Assembly: GCA_023391725.1 (NCBI GenBank)
Contig: JAEWAH010000278.1
Span: forward strand, 1 to 9,926
Source: Bacillota bacterium
Lineage (GTDB): Bacteria; Bacillota; Clostridia; Christensenellales; Aristaeellaceae
DNA: 9,926 nt
Direction of reading: 5' to 3'
A program made the position numbers and the translations under genes. The notes below the pieces were generated by a model. The model was not told where the DNA came from, did no database searches, and saw nothing but the letters and a program-made list of their open reading frames with translations. Within the stretch, counting starts at the first letter, position 1; each line of letters starts with the position of its first letter. Below, piece by piece: positions 1 through 5,333 of the stretch.

Positions 1-524
1 ATGCCGTTGTAGGCGGTGTGGTGCCCCGCAACTTCATCCCCGCCGTGGAAAAGGGTCTGCGCGAGAACCTGCCCCGTGGCGTTCTGGCCGGATACCCCAT
101 GGTCGGCCTGCGCGCCAAACTGTACGATGGCTCCTACCACGCGGTAGACTCCTCTGAAATGGCCTTCAAAACGGCCGCCCGCCTTGCCTACAAGAAAGGC
201 TGTATGGAAGCGGGCCCCGTGCTCCTGGAGCCCATCATGCACGTGGAAGTGCTGGTACCCGATGAGTACATGGGCGACATCATGGGCGATATGAACAAGC
301 GCCGCGGCCGCATTGGCGGCATGCATCAAGTGGATGGGCAGCAGCAGGTGGTCGCCGAAGCACCTTTGGCCGAAATGTTCAAGTATGCCACGGACCTCCG
401 CTCCATGACCCAGGCCCGCGGTTCCTTTACCATGAAGTTTGAGAGGTACGAGGAAGTGCCCGCCATCGTGGCTCAGAAGATCATCGAGTCCGCCAAGAAG
501 GAAGAAGACGAAGACGAGGAATAA
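1..524 (+). CDS. fusA: Elongation factor G, C-terminal part (5' truncated)
   Basis: This is the end of a translational GTPase that moves tRNA and mRNA through the ribosome after peptide bond formation. The window begins inside the gene; the reading frame is entered at base 3. About 173 residues are visible, covering the end of domain IV (VVGG followed by PRNFIPAVEKG, and then VDSSEMAFK) and all of domain V (PVLLEPIMHVEV, EYMGDIMGDMNKRRGRIGGM, AEMFKYATDLRSMTQARG). These are classic EF-G signatures. The GTPase domain lies upstream and is not seen. The wording differs from textbook FusA: GGM with a QQQVVAEAPLAEM segment instead of EGM...VPLAEMFGYATDLRS, which recalls the second EF-G paralogue of many Clostridia and Thermotoga. 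It may therefore not be the main EF-G. The protein ends in a strongly acidic tail (KKEEDEDEE). A strong terminator follows 6 nt after the stop. Identity as EF-G is certain; the paralogue class is inference. Confidence 0.95.
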   Translation, partial: AVVGGVVPRNFIPAVEKGLRENLPRGVLAGYPMVGLRAKLYDGSYHAVDSSEMAFKTAARLAYKKGCMEAGPVLLEPIMHVEVLVPDEYMGDIMGDMNKRRGRIGGMHQVDGQQQVVAEAPLAEMFKYATDLRSMTQARGSFTMKFERYEEVPAIVAQKIIESAKKEEDEDEE

Positions 525-530
525 ACACTT

Positions 531-575
531 CGATAAAAGCCGGTTGGGTGCTGCGCACCCAACCGGCTTTTATCG
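531..575 (+). terminator. Long perfect-stem intrinsic terminator after EF-G
   Basis: Two perfectly complementary 20-base arms (531-550 and 556-575) enclose CTGCG; the C-G pair at 551/555 can extend the stem to 21 bp with a TGC loop. The core is GCCGGTTGGGTG paired with CACCCAACCGGC. A run of four T (568-571) follows the GC-rich core on the + strand, mirrored by four A on the left arm, so it could work in both directions. It lies 6 nt after the EF-G stop codon. Confidence 0.85.
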
Positions 576-581
576 AGTTTG

Positions 582-660
582 CACGATTCACTTGTATGGC
601 TTGCATCTCAGCCCGCGCTTTGCTTGGCTGATCTACATGCCCTACGGCCAGTGAATCGTG
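582..660. repeat. Nested inverted-repeat element
   Basis: The ends are perfect inverted repeats: CACGATTCAC at 582-591 and GTGAATCGTG at 651-660. Inside, complementary pairs occur in nested order: TGGC 597-600 with GCCA 647-650, GCAT 603-606 with ATGC 637-640, and TCAGCC 608-613 with GGCTGA 626-631. The whole 79 bp could fold as one long interrupted stem. No convincing coding frame was seen. It could be a short non-autonomous palindromic repeat or a structured RNA; a search for other genomic copies would tell. Confidence 0.6.
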
Positions 661-668
661 TAAGGAAT

Positions 669-748
669 GTTTGCTCCGCAAACCCCGGTCCGCCTGGCAA
701 AGCCAGGCGAGACGATTGCAAGCGAGTGGGAACTGCGGTTCTCGTTGC
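669..748. repeat. Row of three short hairpins in the intergenic region
   Basis: Three hairpins follow one another: GTTTGC 669-674 with GCAAAC 678-683 (loop TCC); CGCCTGGC 691-698 with GCCAGGCG 702-709 (loop AAA); and an imperfect one using GCAA 718-721 with TTGC 745-748 and GAAC 730-733 with GTTC 738-741. The first two are perfect. None is followed by a T-run, so they do not look like terminators. The density of palindromes suggests repeat-derived DNA or a structured transcript. No gene was recognised here. Confidence 0.5.
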
Positions 749-781
749 TCCCCTGAATTATCGCTGCATGAAGAATTTGTA

Positions 782-909
782 CGTCATTCCGAGGGCGTGA
801 AGCGACCGTAGAAATCTATAAAAGGCTCCTTTTGAAAGGAGCTGTCGAGCGAAGCGAGACTGAGGATTGCCGAAAAAGCATGGATTGCTTTGCTTCGTTC
901 GCAATGACG
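782..909. repeat. Palindromic intergenic repeat with CGTCATT/AATGACG ends
   Basis: The segment starts with CGTCATTCCGAG (782-793) and ends with the near inverse CGTTCGCAATGACG (896-909), giving terminal inverted repeats. The words GAAGCGACCG near the left end and GATTGCTTTGCTTCG near the right end recall the CGTCATT-GCGAGCGAAGCGAAGCAATCC type of short dispersed repeat known from many bacterial genomes. The element ends about 40 bp before the DUF1330 gene. Family membership is from memory of the pattern; other copies in the genome would be needed to prove it. Confidence 0.55.
822..869. repeat. Inner repeat inside the CGTCATT element
   Basis: GCTCCTTT (825-832) pairs perfectly with AAAGGAGC (835-842) across a TG spacer. 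It is followed by GTCGAGCGAAGCGAGAC, itself partly palindromic, and TGAGGATTG. The order hairpin, CTGTCGAGCGAAGCGAGACTG and AGGATTG resembles a dispersed repeat often seen between genes in Clostridia. It sits between the two ends of the element at 782-909, so one repeat seems to be inserted in, or grown within, another. Confidence 0.5.
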
Positions 910-947
910 AAACATCTTATCATCATTCATGAATAAGGAGAATGCCT

Positions 948-1238
948 GTGAGCGCCTACTTTGTTTCCAATATTCGCATTCATGACCACCAGGAATACGG
1001 TAAATACCTTGCCTCAGTGGATGAAGTGTTTGCCAGGTTCAACGGCAAGTATCTTGCGCTGGATGAGCATCCTCCCGTCCTGGAGGGTTCGTGGGATTAT
1101 ACGAAGGTGGTATTGATCGAGTTCCCTTCTGAGAAAGATCTGCGCGCATGGTATGAATCAGAGGATTATCAGGCGATATTGAAGCACCGTCTCCAGGGCG
1201 CGAATTGCGATAGCCTTTTGGTCAAAGGAAAGGTTTAG
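948..1238 (+). CDS. DUF1330 family protein
   Basis: A 96-residue protein of the DUF1330 family (dimeric alpha-beta barrel fold); its biochemical role is not established. Visible family features are the opening SAYFVSNIRIHDHQEYGKYL, the DEVFARFNGKYLALDE strand-turn region, the LEGSWDY segment, the VVLIEFPSEKDLRAWYES strand-helix and the YQAILKHRL helix. Full length is as expected for the family. The GTG at 948 is chosen because AAGGAG (935-940) lies 7 nt before it; the ATG at 942 is in frame but only 1 nt from that site. The resulting N-terminus, MSAYF, also fits the family. It has no operon partner: palindromic repeats lie upstream and a promoter for the next operon downstream. No clear terminator follows. 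Family assignment is firm and function unknown. Confidence 0.85.
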   Translation: MSAYFVSNIRIHDHQEYGKYLASVDEVFARFNGKYLALDEHPPVLEGSWDYTKVVLIEFPSEKDLRAWYESEDYQAILKHRLQGANCDSLLVKGKV

Positions 1239-1324
1239 CCTATTTTTGCCTTCTCTATAAATTTTCGGATAGTGGCCTTTTGAAAAAAGACGGTTCTCCA
1301 CCTACTACCGCCATCTCCCCATAC

Positions 1325-1354
1325 TTGCATACAATTCAGGCGTTGTGATACAAT
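1325..1354 (+). promoter_or_regulatory. Sigma-A-type promoter with extended -10 before the kinase gene
   Basis: TTGCAT (1325-1330) is a -35 box separated by 18 nt from TACAAT (1349-1354). TG at 1346-1347 with one base before the -10 box gives an extended -10. The box ends about 30 nt before the kinase start, leaving a short leader with GGAGGT at 1375-1380. Confidence 0.65.
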
Positions 1355-1384
1355 GAAAATTGGAAAACTGTTCCGGAGGTGCGC

Positions 1385-2305
1385 ATGATTACCACCGTTT
1401 GTCTGAATCCCGCCTTTGACAAGACGGTGACGGTAGTGGAGTTGCGACCTGGAGAAGTGAACAGAATCCTTGATGTGCGGGAGGATATGGGCGGCAAGGG
1501 CATCAACGTGGCCGCGGTGGCACACCGGTTGGGGCTTGACGTACAATGCATCGGCCTGATGGGGGAAAAGGGAGCGGAATCGCTTCGGGATAAGATGGCA
1601 GGGGAAGGGTTTGCCTTTGACTTTATGACCGTTCCCGGCAGCATCCGCACCAACTTGAAGGTAGTCTCCCGCAATGGACAAGCCGTGACCGAGCTCAACG
1701 AGCCGGGTGCTCCTGTCGGCCCGGAGGTCATGGATGCCTTTTTGCAGAAGCTTCACAAAAAGGAAAAGGGTGATCTTGCGGTGGTTACTGGCAGCCTGCC
1801 ACCGGGATGCCCGGAAGAAACCTACCGGGAGATGATCCGTATCATAGGCCCAGTTCCATGCATCCTGGACGCGGAAGGCAGTAAGCTGCTGCTGGGGCTT
1901 GAGGCAAAGCCGCTGCTTGTCAAGCCCAATGTGCTGGAATTGGAGACTACACTCGGTATTACCCTGCACAGCAATCAGGAGATTCGGGATGCGGCCCTTT
2001 TTCTTATCAAACGAGGCGCGCGATCAGTGATCGTGTCTATGGGGAAGATGGGCGCGATGTTTGTTGATGGAGAACGGGCGCTGTATGCCCCGGCCTTGGA
2101 TGTCCCGGTCCATAGTACGGTAGGCGCGGGGGATGCTATGGTGGGGGGAGTGCTTTTGGGGCTTACTAAAGGTGGATCCTTGGTGGAGGCTTTCCGCTAC
2201 GGTATGGCAGCCGGTGCCGCAAGCGTGATGACGGAAGGCACGCAGCCGCTGCGCCTTGATGATTTTCAGGCGCTTTTACCTAAGGTCCGGATGCAGGAAG
2301 TGTAA
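1385..2305 (+). CDS. fruK: 1-phosphofructokinase-type hexose kinase (PfkB family)
   Basis: A 306-residue cytoplasmic sugar-phosphate kinase of the PfkB/ribokinase superfamily; the closest families are FruK (fructose-1-phosphate to fructose-1,6-bisphosphate, ATP) and LacC (tagatose-6-phosphate kinase). The N-terminus ITTVCLNPAFDKTV and the GGKGINVA signature (residues 36-43) form the sugar site. SLPPG (about 138-142) and LVKPN come mid-protein. The catalytic loop STVGAGDAMVGG has the base Asp250. Length is normal. ATG 1385 is taken because GGAGGT (1375-1380) sits 4 nt before it; a GTG at 1379 overlaps that site and is unlikely. The usual fruR and PTS fructose transporter fruA are not next to it, so the substrate is uncertain. 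The acetyltransferase gene follows after 4 nt, forming a two-gene operon. Confidence 0.88.
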   Translation: MITTVCLNPAFDKTVTVVELRPGEVNRILDVREDMGGKGINVAAVAHRLGLDVQCIGLMGEKGAESLRDKMAGEGFAFDFMTVPGSIRTNLKVVSRNGQAVTELNEPGAPVGPEVMDAFLQKLHKKEKGDLAVVTGSLPPGCPEETYREMIRIIGPVPCILDAEGSKLLLGLEAKPLLVKPNVLELETTLGITLHSNQEIRDAALFLIKRGARSVIVSMGKMGAMFVDGERALYAPALDVPVHSTVGAGDAMVGGVLLGLTKGGSLVEAFRYGMAAGAASVMTEGTQPLRLDDFQALLPKVRMQEV

Positions 2306-2309
2306 TTGA

Positions 2310-2783
2310 ATGGCACTTTTATTCAAACGAACGCAGCCTAAAGAAGAGACCTTTTCCGATGGGGTCATATCCCTGGTGGCGTCGGATTTAAGGCAGGAAG
2401 ATGTCGATTTGGGCATCCAAAGGACGTTCCTGTTCCGCATCGTCCCCTGTGGGACGAAAAAAGATGCCGGGCGTGTGAGCCTTCGGTGTGGGGAAAGCGC
2501 GGGCCTGTATTATTTCGGCCATATCGGCTACCATGTAGGGGAAAAGTTCCGCGGCCACAACTACGCCCTTAGGGCATGCCGTCTCTTGGTCCCCCTGTGC
2601 CGGGTGCTGAAACTGACCTCGCTTGTGATCACTACCGATGTGGACAACATCCCCAGCCGCCGCACCTGCGAAAAGCTGGGATGCGAGCTGGAAAGCATCG
2701 TACCGGTGCCCAAGGAATTCCGCCTGCAGTACAATATGGGCCCTTACAAGTGCCGCTACATCTTCCGCATTCCCAAGGTTTAG
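2310..2783 (+). CDS. GNAT family N-acetyltransferase
   Basis: A 157-residue single-domain acetyltransferase that would move an acetyl group from acetyl-CoA to an amine or protein; the acceptor cannot be told. The acetyl-CoA site (motif A) is seen in YYFGHIGYHVGEKF followed by RGHNYALRACRLL (residues 67-93), with the pyrophosphate-binding turn at R81-A86. Motif B is the LVITTDVDNIPSRRTCEKLGCE region (about 105-126), with the Asn-x-x-Ser pattern N113/S116 followed by the usual helix. The C-terminus is basic and Tyr-rich (KCRYIF). The start is 4 nt after the kinase stop, with AGGAA at 2295-2299 as a modest ribosome site, so translation is probably coupled. A terminator follows. The link with the sugar kinase is only by position. 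Confidence 0.85.
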   Translation: MALLFKRTQPKEETFSDGVISLVASDLRQEDVDLGIQRTFLFRIVPCGTKKDAGRVSLRCGESAGLYYFGHIGYHVGEKFRGHNYALRACRLLVPLCRVLKLTSLVITTDVDNIPSRRTCEKLGCELESIVPVPKEFRLQYNMGPYKCRYIFRIPKV

Positions 2784-2820
2784 CCGCCTGCCGCATGTTT
2801 TTATTAAAAGAGCATAAAGT

Positions 2821-2861
2821 ATGCCTGAACAGGCATTTTTGCCGCCAGGCTTTTCTTTTTT
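2821..2861 (+). terminator. Double terminator after kinase-GNAT operon
   Basis: ATGCCTG (2821-2827) pairs with CAGGCAT (2830-2836) and is followed by a five-T run to 2840. A second CAGGC at 2846-2850, followed by a long T-rich stretch (2851-2861), can pair with the same GCCTG, giving an alternative larger hairpin. Either form ends the transcript before the hydrolase operon. Confidence 0.75.
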
Positions 2862-2879
2862 CGTGAAATAGGGTAGAAT
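2851..2879 (+). promoter_or_regulatory. Possible weak promoter for the hydrolase-murF-ddl operon
   Basis: TAGAAT (2874-2879) is a fair -10 box located about 48 nt before the GTG start. The matching -35 position (about 2851-2856, TTTTCT) is poor and overlaps the T-run of the terminator. A promoter is expected here because a terminator precedes and a four-gene operon follows, but the boxes alone are not convincing. Confidence 0.3.
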
Positions 2880-2926
2880 AAAGCCGTTGAAAAATGGTAA
2901 GTCATGGCTTTTAAGGGAGGCATCCG

Positions 2927-3706
2927 GTGCAGATCGAGGTAAACGGCGTGTCTGTTTATTATGAGCAGTATGGCGCCACCGGGGATTCAGCGCTCCTGCT
3001 CCATGGCTGGGGTTGCAATACCACTTTTTTTGAGCCTATTGCCAAGTCGCTGTCCGACACCATGCGTGTAACCGTACTTGATTTTCCGGGGCATGGGAAG
3101 AGCGGCCGCCCGCCGGAACCCTGGGGCGTTCCCGAATATGGGGAAATGACAAGGGCCTTCATGGATGCGCTGCACCTTGCACCCAGTTATATTGTGGGGC
3201 ATTCCTTCGGAGGGCGCATCGCATTGTACTTGGGCAGCCATCGGCCTCAGTATGTGAAAAGGATGATCATCACCGGCGGAGCGGGTCTCAAAAAACCTCA
3301 AACCGAGGACCAAAAGCGCCGGGCACAGCAATACCAAACGCTTAAAAGGGGCGCTGCGCTCCTCAAGGGCATGAAGATCTTCGGATCTTTGCCCGATAGG
3401 TTGGCCGATTCGCTGCGCAAGCGGTACGGCTCCAAGGACTATAATGCCCTGGATGAGGAAATGAGAAAGACCTTCGTCAAGATCATTTCCCTGGACCTGA
3501 AACCGTTTCTGCCGTTGATCAGCGTTCCTACCCTTTTGGTGTGGGGCGATCAGGATACGGAGACTCCCCTGTGGATGGGGCAAACCATGGCCGGGGAGAT
3601 CCCCGACGCCGGGCTGGCGGTGCTGGAGGGCGGCTCCCATTATGCTTATCTGGAGCAGTGGCAGCGGTTCACGCGCATCGCCCGGCATTTTTTTGCGGAG
3701 GAGTGA
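2927..3706 (+). CDS. Alpha/beta hydrolase
   Basis: A 259-residue cytoplasmic alpha/beta-hydrolase-fold protein; no signal peptide is visible. It shows the oxyanion-hole HGWG (residues 26-29), the DFPGHGKSG strand-turn (52-60), the nucleophile elbow GHSFGG with Ser93, the acid in WGDQDTETP (probably Asp210) and His238 in GGSHYAYLEQ. The triad is complete, so an active esterase, amidase or peptidase is likely. The cap region (about 118-165) is rich in Lys and Arg. The start is GTG, fixed by AGGGAGG (2914-2920) 6 nt upstream. It is the first gene of a tight operon and ends 4 nt before the MurF-like gene; the position suggests a role in wall precursor metabolism or lipid/ester turnover at the membrane, but the substrate cannot be read from the sequence. 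Confidence 0.88.
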   Translation: MQIEVNGVSVYYEQYGATGDSALLLHGWGCNTTFFEPIAKSLSDTMRVTVLDFPGHGKSGRPPEPWGVPEYGEMTRAFMDALHLAPSYIVGHSFGGRIALYLGSHRPQYVKRMIITGGAGLKKPQTEDQKRRAQQYQTLKRGAALLKGMKIFGSLPDRLADSLRKRYGSKDYNALDEEMRKTFVKIISLDLKPFLPLISVPTLLVWGDQDTETPLWMGQTMAGEIPDAGLAVLEGGSHYAYLEQWQRFTRIARHFFAEE

Positions 3707-3710
3707 CCTG

Positions 3711-5318
3711 ATGTTCCATCGCGCCGTATATCTGATTTTAGCCCTGTCGCCCATGGCGGGATGCTTTTTGGCAGCGAGGGGCCTCATACATTATTTTCAA
3801 CTGGAAAGCTATCAGTTTCCGGGATATTTTCATACCCTACGGCGCAATTGGAAGCGTTCCTTCCTGCCCGGGGCGGGCCTGGCTGTTTTGACATTCTCCC
3901 TGCTGGCCATGCACGACGCGCTGGTTCAATCGGCGGGGGAAAAAGCGGAGCTGTTCATCGCCTGCGCGGTGTTTGTCCTGTCCGGTGCGGGGGGGTTCTG
4001 GGTCGGAAAGCTTTTTCAGGATAAACAGGCCAAAAAGCCACTGGTGCATACCTCCAGGATCAAGCGGCTGTATGGGGTTTTTGCAGTAGTGCTGGCGGTG
4101 CTTGCCTTAGTGCTCTTTTTGTACGCGCCGGTGGTGGTACTGCTGGCCGCAGTGCCTTTGTTCCTGCCCTATTGGGTGGCGCTTGCGGGGCTGATTGCCT
4201 GGCCGCTGGAGAAGATCATCAGCGAAATGTACTTTCGGGACGCCCAAAGGCGGCTTCGGGAAATGCCGCAGCTCGTGCGAATTGGCATCACAGGCAGCTA
4301 TGGCAAGACTTCAGTGAAGTTTTTCCTGGGGACGATGCTTTCTGAAAAGTACAATGTATTGGTCACCCCCTCCAGCTTCAATACCCCCATGGGTGTAACC
4401 CGTGTGATCCGGGAAAAGCTGATGCCTGCCCATCAGGTATTTGTGGCGGAGATGGGCGCGCGGCACCGGGGAGATATCAAGGAAATGTGCCGGCTGGTGC
4501 ATCCAACGCTGGGGATATTGACTTCGGTAGGCCCACAGCACCTGGATACCTTCAAAACGGTGGAGCGTGTTGCAAAAACCAAGTATGAGCTGGTGGATGC
4601 GCTTCCTCAAGACGGGCATGCTTTCTTCGCGGACGACGGTGGCATCTGCCTTGAACTTTATGAAAAGACCATGAAGCCCAAAACGATGGTGAGCCTTTCA
4701 AACACTGATTGCGACGTCTGGGCGGAGGATGTCCATTCCGGGCCTCAGGGCAGCAGTTTTGTTCTGCACGAGAAGAACGGGGGCAGCATCCAGTGCAGCG
4801 CAAAGCTTCTGGGGCAGCATAACATTCAAAATATCCTGCTGGCGGCCAGCGTTTGCCTTCACCTTCATATGACGCTGGAAGAAGTCGCTCGGGGCATCAG
4901 CAAACTAACACCCGTAGAGCATCGGCTGCAATTGATACCCGGCAACGGCATGACCATCATCGACGACGCTTTCAACAGCAACCCCCAGGGATCAATGGCG
5001 GCCTTGCAGGTTTTGAAGGAGTTCTCGGGCCGCCGGATCATCATCACCCCCGGCATGGTGGAATTGGGCGACAGGGAAGAGGAACTCAATCATCAGTTCG
5101 GCAAAGCCATGGCGGGTAGCACGGACATCGCCATCCTGGTAGGGAAAAAGCATACCCTGCCCATATACAATGGACTTAGGGATGCTGGCTTCCCGGAGGA
5201 GGCGATCCACCGGGTATCCAGCCTGGACGAATCCACAAAGGTTTTGCATGCATTGGCCCGGGCGGGGGACGTGGTGCTCTATGAAAACGATCTTCCTGAC
5301 AATTACAGCGAGGTTTGA
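3711..5318 (+). CDS. murF: MurF-like Mur ligase with N-terminal membrane domain
   Basis: A 535-residue ATP-dependent Mur ligase related to MurF, which joins D-Ala-D-Ala to UDP-MurNAc-tripeptide in peptidoglycan precursor synthesis. Residues 1-166 form about five membrane helices (roughly 4-22, 51-68, 81-99, 121-139, 140-165); basic loops at 43-49 and 100-120 place the C-terminal part in the cytoplasm. The ligase core follows: P-loop GITGSYGKTS (192-201), SSFNTPMGV (221-229), EMGA with the Mg-binding Glu247, GPQHLDTF with His277, AKTKYEL around Lys291, and the C-terminal domain with DDAFNSNPQGS (418-428) and PGMVELGDREEELN. The usual MurF domain 1, which holds the UDP-sugar, is absent and replaced by the membrane part. 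The protein ends in ENDLPDNYSEV instead of the common KGSR-type end. The ATG at 3711 is chosen because GGAGGAG (3697-3703) lies 7 nt before it; an upstream ATG at 3642 would lie within the hydrolase gene. The ddl gene follows after 15 nt. Substrate is inferred from family and neighbour. Confidence 0.85.
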   Translation: MFHRAVYLILALSPMAGCFLAARGLIHYFQLESYQFPGYFHTLRRNWKRSFLPGAGLAVLTFSLLAMHDALVQSAGEKAELFIACAVFVLSGAGGFWVGKLFQDKQAKKPLVHTSRIKRLYGVFAVVLAVLALVLFLYAPVVVLLAAVPLFLPYWVALAGLIAWPLEKIISEMYFRDAQRRLREMPQLVRIGITGSYGKTSVKFFLGTMLSEKYNVLVTPSSFNTPMGVTRVIREKLMPAHQVFVAEMGARHRGDIKEMCRLVHPTLGILTSVGPQHLDTFKTVERVAKTKYELVDALPQDGHAFFADDGGICLELYEKTMKPKTMVSLSNTDCDVWAEDVHSGPQGSSFVLHEKNGGSIQCSAKLLGQHNIQNILLAASVCLHLHMTLEEVARGISKLTPVEHRLQLIPGNGMTIIDDAFNSNPQGSMAALQVLKEFSGRRIIITPGMVELGDREEELNHQFGKAMAGSTDIAILVGKKHTLPIYNGLRDAGFPEEAIHRVSSLDESTKVLHALARAGDVVLYENDLPDNYSEV

Positions 5319-5333
5319 AGGGAGGCGGCAGCC

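Noticed and set aside
579..800. 73-residue frame in the intergenic palindromes
   Set aside because: It runs through several inverted repeats, lacks a good ribosome site and has no recognisable features.
1239..1324. Terminator after the DUF1330 gene
   Set aside because: Only a 3-bp stem (AGG/CCT) before ATTTTT was found, too weak to support.
1235..1969. 244-residue open frame on the - strand opposite the kinase
   Set aside because: The PfkB kinase motifs on the + strand explain the region; the antisense frame has no domain.
2987..3787. 266-residue open frame on the - strand opposite the hydrolase
   Set aside because: Antisense to an intact alpha/beta hydrolase with full catalytic triad; no recognisable protein.
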